Shown: in pieces, positions 41,251 through 48,445 of the stretch
Numbering within the stretch: position 1 is the stretch's first letter
How the letters are laid out: each line of letters starts with the position of its first letter
DNA from: Oscillospiraceae bacterium
Lineage (GTDB): Bacteria > Bacillota > Clostridia > Oscillospirales > Oscillospiraceae
Assembly (NCBI GenBank): GCA_017398625.1
Contig: JAFQFP010000012.1
Span: 1-48,445, forward strand
Direction of reading: 5' to 3'
DNA: 48,445 bases
Program-made: the position numbers and the translations under genes
The notes under the pieces: generated by a model
The model's database searches: none
The model's input: the letters and a program-made list of their open reading frames with translations, nothing else
What the model was told of the DNA's origin: nothing

Positions 41251-41972
41251 ATTTGCGCTCAGCGCTCTTGTTTATCGATATCTTAGGAATAACCCTTAAT
41301 GACCAAACCAACTAGGACAAGCGCACCCCTCTTTTGCTCCACTACAATTCCCTTGCTCAACCATCAGATTATTCAGCCACATACAACAAGATTTTGTCTC
41401 TGCCGGTTTCCCATGTGCGCTACAGATAGCGCACCGTTTACGAATGCAGGATATCTAATTATCCCGCATTGATTCTCTTTTGTTTCTAACCTACTGTAGT
41501 AAATACAGTATATCCTTCGCTCATTTCTTTGTCAACGCCAAAAAATATATATTGCACAAAAATATCGTTTGATATACTGTCTAAAACAAGCTCTTTGACA
41601 AATCTACCGTTGTACCTTACTGTAGGAATTAGGGATACACATGGTCTCCTGACACACGCACTGTCTTCTTGTCTCGACATAAACATTATACTACTTTCTA
41701 TCAGATCCTTTTAGGGCCGCTGTTACAATCATAACCACTAGTAAACTAGTGGTTTGCTCAGCCCCTAGAAGGGACATCTCATGCTGACACCTAAAAGGGG
41801 TATCGAAAAATACCATCGCATCAATCGCACCGCAACTGGTGAACCAGTCACATTCGTTTGACGATTCTGCTTTGGTAAATCGCACACTTTTTATTATTTC
41901 CTATATAGAACCTCCTGTTTTCGACAGTGATGTGATCGCCAAACCATCTCTATCGTTTAAGGAGGTTTTATT
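41251..41972. other. AT-rich gene-poor spacer
   Basis: No convincing gene. Two short minus-strand frames (41,486-41,686 and 41,691-41,885) have no ribosome-binding site or recognisable product. The stretch holds several small hairpins: an IS200/IS605-like palindrome listed separately, GGTAT/ATACC (about 41798-41813) and ACTGG/CCAGT (about 41838-41851). It looks like decayed mobile-element DNA between the defence cassette and the Rhs locus. Confidence 0.5.
41733..41754. mobile_element. IS200/IS605-like end palindrome (remnant)
   Basis: A perfect 9-bp stem with a 4-base loop, AACCACTAG-TAAA-CTAGTGGTT, followed by TGCTCAGCCCC. Subterminal imperfect or perfect hairpins of this size mark the ends of IS200/IS605 elements recognised by Y1 transposases. 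No tnpA or tnpB gene is nearby, so it may be a remnant or a non-autonomous copy. Confidence 0.4.
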
Positions 41973-42257
41973 ATGCCAGGGCTTTTTTACCCACCCCTGG
42001 TAGAACCATGGGTTTATGTTAAGCCTAAAGGCACTCAAAAAGACAGGGGTAGCAAATTGCTACCCCTGCCGGGTTGTGTGGGTGTTAAGTTTCGGGATTA
42101 TCGCTGGGCGGTTCGATCAAGACAGAGAACCGTCCTCTGTGTCCCTACTCCGTTCCCTGTGCACTCACAACCTCATCTGCTCAATACGGTAGTCAGAAAT
42201 CGGAATGCGGCTATATCGTGTCAGTGCGTCAACATGGAAGGAATCATAATCCAATAG
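41973..42257 (+). CDS. Doubtful small open frame with strong ribosome-binding site
   Basis: 94 codons after a near-perfect TTAAGGAGG spaced eight bases from the ATG. The first 40 residues (MPGLFYPPLVEPWVYVKPKG and following) are Pro/aromatic-rich. After that the frame crosses the CAGGGGTAGCA hairpin and the REP-like trailer of the Rhs module, which is unlikely to be coding. It could be a short leader peptide or a remnant of a mobile element. No homologue is recognised. Confidence 0.25.
   Translation: MPGLFYPPLVEPWVYVKPKGTQKDRGSKLLPLPGCVGVKFRDYRWAVRSRQRTVLCVPTPFPVHSQPHLLNTVVRNRNAAISCQCVNMEGIIIQ
42044..42165. repeat. REP-like trailer of Rhs module 3
   Basis: The hairpin CAGGGGTAGCA/TGCTACCCCTG (42044-42068) leads into GGGTTGTGTGGGTGTTAAGTT and a second hairpin ACAGAG-AACCGTC-CTCTGT (42122-42140). 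Closely similar segments lie at 43.87-43.95 and 45.78-45.88 kb, in each case right after an immunity gene (minus-strand direction). The AACCGTCC palindrome resembles dispersed REP-type repeats of Clostridia. Confidence 0.7.
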
Positions 42258-42736
42258 GATAAATCTATCAAGATTTCTTACACCATACAGATAGCTGTCA
42301 CGCAGTTTTTTAGATCCGTTTGATTAATTGGATTGAAAAAGATACAGATTACAGTTTGGTAATGCATTTTGCTCGCATCTGCACCGTAGGCTATCACTCC
42401 AATATCTTCAATTTCTTCCCATAAATACCACTTATCTTTTCTGTCTCTGATCGTGAAACCGGATTGACCAAATGCAATCTGCCGTTTTTCTACTTGATAA
42501 CACTTTTTTCCCATATTGAACAGAAAAAAAGAAAGGAAAAGAGCCCAGGCTGAAGTCAGAAACGACACAATCAGCTGTGTTATGGTCACATTATTATTAC
42601 TCAGTGTATCAACTACAATGAGAATGGGAGCAAATAGTAACGCAAGACCCGTCAGCAGATAAAACAATGCTGCATAACGCCCTAATTTGCTCAAAGGCGA
42701 AGTTCTGCAATGAATAAATATGTGGCTCAAGTTCAT
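42165..42736 (-). pseudogene. Two-TM PH-like immunity candidate, frameshifted at an A6 run
   Basis: The frame from 42736 gives two TM helices (LFYLLTGLALLFAPILIVV and ITQLIVSFLTSAWALFLSFF) and a PH-like beta region (FGQSGFTIRDRKDKWYLWEE, IEDIGVIAYG), then stops at 42278. If the A6 run at 42306-42311 were A7, reading would continue KKLRDSYLYGVRNLDRFILL and on to YRIEQMRL, ending at 42165 with about 190 residues. That continuation looks like real protein. It is therefore a one-base deletion, a sequencing error or slippage-controlled. It follows the third Rhs tip by 100 bases, so it is probably its immunity protein. Confidence 0.65.
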
Positions 42737-42835
42737 CTCTCAATACCTCACCATATTCCTACAAACAGGCTTACGCTGACCATGTATTGAAGAATTGAGA
42801 CTACTTGGACTGTCGTTAAAACTATTCGAAATAAC

Positions 42836-43777
42836 CTACTGAATTGCAACATTTGCAATTTCGGTTTGTGCTCCCACAAATAGCCCTCCAGAAAATGAAG
42901 TAAATCTAGTTGTAAAGGCAGTATCTTTTGCAACAGGGATCTTGGTTCCAAAATAAGTGCCAACTCCTGCAACCACACCGGTGGTTAAGCCATCAGCGAT
43001 TTTTTGCGATATAGGTCCTTCAGTATTGGTTGCGGTTATTACTCCGGATAGTACTCCCACGCCTACAGAAGCAACCACAGCAACAGTTCCCCCAACGGCA
43101 CCACCAACTGCGCCAAGGGCCCCAGTAACTGCACCAGTTGTGGCAGCACCAAACAGACCAGAGGCAGTGACATCCTCTCCATTAATACCACAGCTGACAA
43201 GATGGGATACCGCACCAATTATTGCACCTGCAATTGCTCCACCGATTGCAGCACCTACAACAATCTCCCAAAATCCACCACTTTCATCCTTTCTGCTTAC
43301 TGGATTATTTCCGCAGTATGCAAAAAGGTTCAGACTGGTAAAATCACCATTTGCGCCCAGCAAAGAGGGATCGTCCGCATTGATGAAACGGCAGATGGTA
43401 GGATCGTAATAACGGCTGGCTACATAATAGAACTCAGTCTCGGTATCGTAGACATATCCACGGTAGCGGAGGGGGTTATGTCTGCCGAGGGTGGAGTCAA
43501 GGGTGCCGGTGCCGTTATTGCCGGAGGTGTGGCTGCCCCATGCGTCGTAGATGTAGGAAACGACGGTTGTGCCTGTGCTGTCCAGAATAGCGGTGATGTC
43601 ACCTTGGAGATTGGTGGCGTAGTAATAGGTAGTGCCGTTGTAGGTGACGGTTTGGGGTGTGCCGGACGCGTCGTAGGTGAAATACAGGGTGTTGCCGTTT
43701 ACATCGGTGACGGTGATCTGGTTATGATCGTATTGAAAGGTCAGCTTGCCGCCGAGATCGGTAACGCCGCTGTGCGG
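42836..43777 (-). pseudogene. Orphan Rhs module 3: core end plus glycine-zipper tip, no start codon
   Basis: Open from just after a TAG (43778-43780) for 313 codons. It begins in the Rhs core (LGGKLTFQYDHNQITVTDVN, then GNTLYFTYDASGTPQTVTYN, then HNPLRYRGYVYDTE and RYYDPTICRFINAD), matching the main Rhs gene at 46.6-47.0 kb. After FAYCGNNPV it diverges into a Gly/Ala/Val-rich tip (VGAAIGGAIAGAIIGAVSHL and GAVTGALGAVGGAVGGTVAV), like membrane-inserting glycine-zipper toxins. The first possible start is TTG at 43363, after the core. So the module is probably silent unless recombined into the main gene. Confidence 0.7.
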
Positions 43778-43849
43778 CTACACCTCATCCGTCAGCTTCG
43801 CTGACACCTTCTCCTCAAGGAGAAGGCTTAAGGCAAAGGCGGGGATGGG
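43738..43849. repeat. 112-bp module-boundary repeat, copy 1
   Basis: Almost identical to 45653-45764. Contains GTCAGC-TTC-GCTGAC, then CCTTCTCC-TCAA-GGAGAAGG, then the left arm of GGCGGGGAT...ATCCCCGCC. The pattern of successive hairpins is of a kind widespread in intergenic DNA of Oscillospiraceae. On the minus strand it immediately precedes and enters the open frame of orphan module 3, supplying its upstream TAG. Confidence 0.85.
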
Positions 43850-43864
43850 AATATGCCCGATCCC

Positions 43865-43950
43865 CGCCGGGTTGTGTGGGTATGAAATTTAGGTGTTAGC
43901 GCTTAGGGTTACTGTCAACACACAGAACCGTCCCCTGTGCGCCGTCTCCA
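43865..43950. repeat. REP-like trailer of Rhs module 2
   Basis: CCGCCGGGTTGTGTGGGTAT, then CACAG-AACCGTCC-CCTGTG (43921-43939). Homologous to the trailers of the other two modules; it lies just past the lipoprotein gene's stop. Confidence 0.7.
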
Positions 43951-43959
43951 TCCACTGTC

Positions 43960-44649
43960 CTACCGCGTCCCCTGCTGGGAATATAGAATATCATCACAAA
44001 GAGAATACCCGTATATACATGCAGCTTTATTTCGAGGGATGAAATCAATACTCGATACAATCATGTCATTCAAAGTATGGGTATTACGTTCATACTTAAC
44101 TAACGCTACTGTGTTTTCATCAATCAAAGAATATGAAAATATCCCGCTTGATGCAATAGTGATCGTATCTGTCATAGGGGCACATAGTTGGACATTTTCT
44201 AAGGTAGATTGACCGGGAGTAATCTCACTTAGACATTCTATGGATGAGAATAGCGCAGGGTCAACATATACACATTTATATACCAACGCGCTCACTTGAG
44301 ACTGTTCCTGTATAGGAATCGCAAAGGTTACATACCATGTGCCGCCTTCAGTAACAGGATAGACTGCATAGTATAAATTTTGACCATCTTTATTGATTTT
44401 TCTCATGAAATCAAGTGGAAGATGCTCATTAAGTTCGGAAATAGAAATGCTACGATTTGGAGCAGAAGTATACTTATTTTCTACGCCAAAGTATCCACAA
44501 AGAAATTCAATCGAATAGGTCTTTGGTGATTCAATCGGAGCATTATTGATTTTATCCCATATGTTTATGTCATTCATACTTGATTCCCCGCTGCACGCCG
44601 TGAAGGAAATGCAGATTATTAGAACGGCAAATATTGCAAGCTTCTTCAC
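43960..44649 (-). CDS. Predicted lipoprotein, immunity candidate for module 2
   Basis: 229 residues starting at GTG 44649, whose last bases overlap the stop of the preceding Rhs tip (GTGA), with GAGGGG upstream. Lipoprotein signal: KKLAIFAVLIICISFTACSG with the lipobox FTAC. The mature part (about 210 residues) is not recognised; it has features of a small extracellular beta/alpha domain (YYAVYPVTEGGTWYVTFAIP). A surface lipoprotein coupled to a toxin tip suggests protection from outside, or a general partner protein. The tip itself lacks a start codon, so expression of this gene from its own signals is uncertain. Confidence 0.65.
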   Translation of the reverse strand: MKKLAIFAVLIICISFTACSGESSMNDINIWDKINNAPIESPKTYSIEFLCGYFGVENKYTSAPNRSISISELNEHLPLDFMRKINKDGQNLYYAVYPVTEGGTWYVTFAIPIQEQSQVSALVYKCVYVDPALFSSIECLSEITPGQSTLENVQLCAPMTDTITIASSGIFSYSLIDENTVALVKYERNTHTLNDMIVSSIDFIPRNKAACIYGYSLCDDILYSQQGTR

Positions 44650-45692
44650 TCCGACCACCCCTCTCGAACCGCAAAAAATATAGGACCATTAGCATCGTGA
44701 TAATAGAGTCCATTTAGAGCAAAAACTACTTGTCCATTTACCATGCCTGCTGGAAGCCAATAAGTGTTATTTACATATTTTTCGTCTTTGTAACAACCTC
44801 GAAAATTTGGATCATTGCCGGATTTATTAAACCAACCGTTTTCGTCCAATCTGATAAAGTGGTAATCATATTCACCGCACATTAGTGCAACTTTATACCA
44901 ACCGTCCTCCACAGGAGAATCGATAGATTCAAGTCTAACGCAGTTTTTACTCCCTCCTAGATCTTCTTGGACCGCACGAAATGTTTCCTCCGTACTATCC
45001 CCCTGTTGATATCCTGTCGGATCAGCATCAATCTGTTTTTTAATTGCATTTCCATAACAGTTATATGATTCACTGGATGCGGTAGAAATATCAAGATCGG
45101 GCGCAGCGGAAAGCTCGCCATTGGGAGCAGGAGATTCACATCCACCAAGAACAAGAGGTAGAATAATCATGGGTATAATCAAGGGCCACCAAGCAGTACC
45201 TCTTGGATCTGCATTGTTAACTGGATTATTCCCACAATACGCAAACATATTATTGCCCAGCAGACCCTGCCCAGTTGCCATGTAGTCATCCGCATTGATA
45301 AACCTACCCATCTCCGGGTTGTAATAGCGGCTTTGGAGGTAATAGAGCCCAGTCTCGGTGTCGTAGACATATCCGCGGTAACGGAGGGGGTTGTGCCGTC
45401 CCAGTGTAGATGCAAGGGTGCCGGTGCCGTTGCTGGTTGAGGTGTGGTTGCCCCATGCGTCGTAGGTGTAGGAAACGACGGTTGTGCCTGTGCTGTCCAG
45501 AATAGCGGTGATGTCGCCTTGGAGATTGGTTGCGTAGTAATAGGTAGTGCCGTTGTAGGTGACGGTTTGGGGTGTTCCGCTGGCATCGTAGGTGAAATAC
45601 AGGGTGTTGCCGTTTACATCGGTTACGGTGGTCTGGTTATAATCGTATTGGAAGGTCAGCTTGCCGCCGAGATCGGTAACGCCGCTGTGCGG
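44646..45692 (-). pseudogene. Orphan Rhs module 2: core end plus papain-like tip, no start codon
   Basis: Open from just after a TAG (45693-45695) for 348 codons. The first 127 codons contain no ATG, GTG or TTG and encode the Rhs core end (LGGKLTFQYDYNQTTVTDVN, TYYYATNLQGDITAILDSTG, LYYLQSRYYNPEMGRFINAD). After FAYCGNNPVNNADPRGTAWW comes a hydrophobic segment (LIIPMIILPLVLGG), a spacer, then a domain with YNCYGNAI, DYHFIRLDENGWFNKSGNDP and YWLPAGMVNG. The Cys...His...Asn/Asp order suggests a papain/NlpC-like cysteine peptidase fold (inference). It stops in the GTGA overlap with the lipoprotein gene. Confidence 0.7.
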
Positions 45693-45764
45693 CTACACCT
45701 CATCCGTCAGCTTCGCTGACACCTTCTCCTCAAGGAGAAGGCTTAAGGCAAAGGCGGGGATGGG
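45653..45764. repeat. 112-bp module-boundary repeat, copy 2
   Basis: Near-identical to copy 1 at 43738-43849 (constant offset of 1915 bases), including the three-hairpin arrangement. It borders orphan module 2 at its Rhs-core end. Confidence 0.85.
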
Positions 45765-45779
45765 GATATGCCCTGTCCC

Positions 45780-45880
45780 CGCCGAGCGGTGTGGGTGTTA
45801 AGTTTCGGGGGCATCGTCAGTCGGCTTGGTCAAGACAGAGAGCGCCGTCCCCTGTCCTGCGCCCTGTCCCGTGTTACTCT
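45780..45880. repeat. REP-like trailer of the main Rhs module
   Basis: CGCCGAGCGGTGTGGGTGTT, then GACAG-AGAGCGCCGTCC-CTGTC (45834-45856). Same layout as the other two trailers; it follows the small membrane immunity gene. Confidence 0.7.
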
Positions 45881-45883
45881 CCG

Positions 45884-46090
45884 TCATTCTTCTTCAGCTG
45901 ATTCTTCATTTTTCGCTCGGTTGCTTCTTATAAAACTAACAACTACATAGTATAAAGTTATAGCATTTGCCAAATTACAAAATAGCCAGTAAAAATATTG
46001 TAGAATATCGTTCTGCATCGCCTCATGAAGGACATCAAACAGGAAAGCTACAATATATAGAAACACCAAAATAAATGGTAATATTTTCAT
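45884..46090 (-). CDS. Small two-TM protein, immunity candidate for the main Rhs tip
   Basis: 68 residues, MKILPFILVFLYIVAFLFDV then a second helix (FCNLANAITLYYVVVSFI) and an acidic tail (NEESAEEE). ATG 46090 overlaps the Rhs stop (ATGA), with GGAGGATTTGGTGGG upstream. Position and coupling are typical of a cognate immunity protein. A membrane immunity fits a membrane-acting toxin, and the Rhs tip has a hydrophobic end. Confidence 0.7.
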   Translation of the reverse strand: MKILPFILVFLYIVAFLFDVLHEAMQNDILQYFYWLFCNLANAITLYYVVVSFIRSNRAKNEESAEEE

Positions 46091-48445
46091 CCCACCAAAT
46101 CCTCCCAACTTATCTCTGGCAAAAGATTATAATATTGCAATGTAGAACGAATAGCAAAGGCTATAGTTAAAGCAACCACTACGACTCCTCCTGTAGTTAC
46201 TGTAGTTGCTGTAGCTAAAGTCGCATAACCGGCATATGCGGTAGCATTTGTGAATGTCATTGATGCAAAATCTCCCAGACGAGATGGACTGCTGAAAGTA
46301 TCTTCCCAAAAAGCTTTCACTGCCATATCATGCTGATACTTCTGCTGCACTTGTAATTCATTGCTATGCTTGTATGCTTCCCACATTGCATTCCCTGCAT
46401 CAGCAATCATTTCATTTTGGCGTGCTATAATTTGCATTTTAAGCATATCTTGCTGCTGGTTGATGCTAATAATCCTATTATACGCATCTGTACACCATAC
46501 GACCAAATTATTCCACTTATCTTCGGCGGTTTTTCCTCCGCACTTCTCACAATCATTCCAGAAATCCAACCGATGGAAACAGGTTCCACAGGGATCGCAG
46601 CCATTTACAGGATTGCACAGGCAGTAAGCAAACATATTATTGCCCAATATGCCCTGCCCGGTAGCAATAAGTACATCTGCGTTGATGAACCGTCCTATAG
46701 CCGGGTTATAATAGCGGCTTTGGAGGTAATAGAGTTCGCTTTCTACATCGTAAACATAACCGCGGTAACGGAGGGGGTTGTGCTGACCCAGTGTAGATGC
46801 GAGGGTGCCGATGCCGTTATTGCCGGAGGTGTGGCTGCCCCATGCGTCGTAGGTGTAGGAAACGACGGTTGTGCCTGTGTTGTCCAGAATGGCGGTAATG
46901 TCACCTTGGAGATTGGTTGCGTAGTAATAGGTAGTGCCGTTGTAGGTGACGGTTTGGGGTGTTCCGCTGGCATCGTAGGTGAAATACAGGGTGTTGCCGT
47001 CTACCGTCATTTGCACAAGCTGGCTTCCGTTGTAGACATAGCTGTAGGTGGAAGTACCGTTGGTGCGCTTCGTCCGCAGGCCGTCCGCATTGTAGGTGTT
47101 CGTCCAAGTAGATGCGCCGTTGGACAAGGTGGCAAGCTGGTGACCCTGCTTCCATGTGTAGCTCCGTGTGCCGTCACTCAGGGGATTGCCGATCTGGTCA
47201 TAGGTAATGGCAGCTCCATCGTAAGCTGTCAGCAGATCGCCCCACTGGGAGTTGTCATAGGAATAGTTTACCGTGTCGGACGCCGTTCCTACTGTTCCCG
47301 TGGTATAGGCATATTGGTTCTTGCTCTGGATATTGCCCGCATTGTCATAGACCCAAGTGTAGGTGCTTCCTGCCTGCTGATTGTTTTCCCGAATGAGCTG
47401 GTTGGCGGAATCGTAGGCGTAGGTGGTGGTATAGGTGCCATCGCTGACGGAGGTAATATTGCCGTTGTCATCGTAGGTGTAGGCGTAGGTAACGCTGTAA
47501 TTGACACCCTCTGTTTTGTGGGTGGCTACCTGTCCTGTCAGTGTTCCGTTGGGACCGGGTTTGTAGGTATAGGTCTCCGTCAGAACAGTGGTATCACCGT
47601 TCTTTGTGACCTTGGTGGTGATCCGTCCGTAGGCATCGTAGGTATAGCTCTCCGTGATGCCGTCTGTGGTGATCGCCGTTACCCGGTTATCATCGTCATA
47701 GGTATAGCCGGTGGTATGCGCCACACCGTTGACGGTCTCCACCATTTGGGTCAGGTTGTTAATGGTGTCGTACTCATAGCCCACGGAGTGAGAGTAACCG
47801 TTGCCGCTCTCCACATACTTCATCATGCGGTCGGTGAAGTCATAGTAATAGGTGGTGGAGATCCCGGTTTCCGAATCATAGACCGTTGCCAAAGCGCCGG
47901 AGTTATCGTAGTCATAGGTGACATACGAATTATCCTCGTAGGTCTGCTTCGTTACTCTGCCCTGCTGATCGTACTCATATTGTACACTATCTCCGTTTCC
48001 ATACGCAAGCTCTTCCAGATAGAAGTTTCTATCATTGGTATAATCATAGCTTGCAAGAGTGGTCGTTCCTACCTTCACACTTGACCGCAGGGCAAAATCG
48101 CCGTAGGTGAAGCTGTAGGTCGTGCTGGGGGTTTCCAGCTTGGTAAGCAGGTCGTTTTCAAAGGTGTACTCCGTGGAAAGGGCAAGCCCGGTATCCGTGG
48201 TCAGCTCCATGGATGCCATACGGTACATGGAATCGTAGGTGTATACCGTCCGAGTGGCTTCCGTATCTTCGGGGTACTGCACCCAGTTCAAAACACCGGT
48301 ATCTTCGTTGTAGTTATACCGGGTTATGTTGCCCAGCGCATCCGTAGCGGAAACAGGGAAATTGCCGTTAGCGCTGTATCCCACTGAGCTTGTGATCTTG
48401 TTGCTTCCGTTAATAATGGACACGCTGGTGTTGTTTCCCCAGTCA
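46087..48445 (-). CDS. Rhs/WapA repeat protein, 3' part (continues past window)
   Basis: Partial: the frame is open to the right edge (about 785 codons), with the N-terminal part outside. The visible part has many YD/RHS repeats (for example YEYDQQGRVTKQTYEDNSYV, YAYDSANQLIRENNQQAG), which form the cocoon of Rhs and WapA proteins, and ends with the core motif RYYNPAIGRFINAD. The variable tip (about 165 residues) begins with a Cys-rich stretch (NDCEKCGGKT), is helical, and has a hydrophobic segment (ATATTVTTGGVVVVALTIAFAI). Tip activity is unknown. Such proteins deliver the tip to neighbouring cells. The immunity gene is coupled downstream. Confidence 0.9.
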   Translation of the reverse strand, partial: DWGNNTSVSIINGSNKITSSVGYSANGNFPVSATDALGNITRYNYNEDTGVLNWVQYPEDTEATRTVYTYDSMYRMASMELTTDTGLALSTEYTFENDLLTKLETPSTTYSFTYGDFALRSSVKVGTTTLASYDYTNDRNFYLEELAYGNGDSVQYEYDQQGRVTKQTYEDNSYVTYDYDNSGALATVYDSETGISTTYYYDFTDRMMKYVESGNGYSHSVGYEYDTINNLTQMVETVNGVAHTTGYTYDDDNRVTAITTDGITESYTYDAYGRITTKVTKNGDTTVLTETYTYKPGPNGTLTGQVATHKTEGVNYSVTYAYTYDDNGNITSVSDGTYTTTYAYDSANQLIRENNQQAGSTYTWVYDNAGNIQSKNQYAYTTGTVGTASDTVNYSYDNSQWGDLLTAYDGAAITYDQIGNPLSDGTRSYTWKQGHQLATLSNGASTWTNTYNADGLRTKRTNGTSTYSYVYNGSQLVQMTVDGNTLYFTYDASGTPQTVTYNGTTYYYATNLQGDITAILDNTGTTVVSYTYDAWGSHTSGNNGIGTLASTLGQHNPLRYRGYVYDVESELYYLQSRYYNPAIGRFINADVLIATGQGILGNNMFAYCLCNPVNGCDPCGTCFHRLDFWNDCEKCGGKTAEDKWNNLVVWCTDAYNRIISINQQQDMLKMQIIARQNEMIADAGNAMWEAYKHSNELQVQQKYQHDMAVKAFWEDTFSSPSRLGDFASMTFTNATAYAGYATLATATTVTTGGVVVVALTIAFAIRSTLQYYNLLPEISWEDLVG

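Noticed and set aside
46366-48084. 572-codon plus-strand frame opposite the Rhs gene
   Set aside because: Its Gly/Val/Ile repeats are the reverse complement of the YD repeats; no start signal or domain.
46700-48400. Repetitive DNA that could suggest a CRISPR array or satellite
   Set aside because: The repeats are degenerate YD-repeat codons in an open frame, with no constant repeat-spacer pattern. No CRISPR array was seen anywhere.
1-48445. tRNA, rRNA, integrase or transposase genes
   Set aside because: None was recognised in the window; the IS-like palindrome and REP-like repeats have no encoded transposase here.

Overview
The window looks like a chromosomal segment of a gut-type, spore-forming Clostridia, most likely Oscillospiraceae/Ruminococcaceae. 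It carries sporulation genes (sigG, a YlmC/YmxH protein, spoVB, two YtvI-like permeases), Firmicutes operon orders (rpsB-tsf, infC-rpmI-rplT, Asp23/YloV, recJ-relA-dtd-hemZ), strong GGAGG ribosome-binding sites and TTGACA/TATAAT promoters. The family assignment is inferred from gene content and order, not from a search.

Bases 1-34,800 are GC-rich core genome: rpsB-tsf and sigG-ylmC on the minus strand; a 600-base gap with a DnaA-box cluster; rpsT; recG; a BspA-like surface protein; gpmI; Asp23 and a YloV/FakA-like protein; a YihY protein; DUF5685 and DnaJ proteins; a cobalamin riboswitch controlling a DUF4430 protein and an ECF S component; an aspartokinase that stops before its ACT domains, next to a separate ACT protein; recJ-relA-dtd-MBL-hemZ; an amidohydrolase with altered active-site residues; spoVB; hup-rqcP; infC (ATA start)-rpmI-rplT; an RluA-type synthase; cutC; an NSS transporter; and a GMP synthase lacking the glutaminase domain.

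From about 34,800 to 41,200 the DNA becomes visibly AT-richer, directly after guaA, whose 3' end is a known integration hotspot. A five-gene minus-strand cassette lies here: SIR2/AbiH-like protein, 111-residue protein, SF2 helicase fused to a PD-(D/E)XK-like nuclease, an SDR protein with Phe at the catalytic Tyr position, and a two-TM beta-rich protein resembling the CBASS effector Cap15. Overlapping or close genes suggest one unit. I infer a composite anti-phage defence system, and this is the best candidate for an undescribed system here.

From about 41,250 to the right edge is accessory DNA: an IS200/IS605-like palindrome, REP-like repeats and a polymorphic Rhs/WapA locus on the minus strand. 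The 3' part of a full Rhs protein (continuing beyond the window) has a small membrane immunity candidate. It is followed by two orphan modules, each with the end of the Rhs core (no start codon at its 5' end), a different C-terminal tip and a different immunity candidate. Near-identical repeats bound the modules, so they look like a silent reservoir of toxin tips. One immunity gene has a one-base frameshift in an A6 run.
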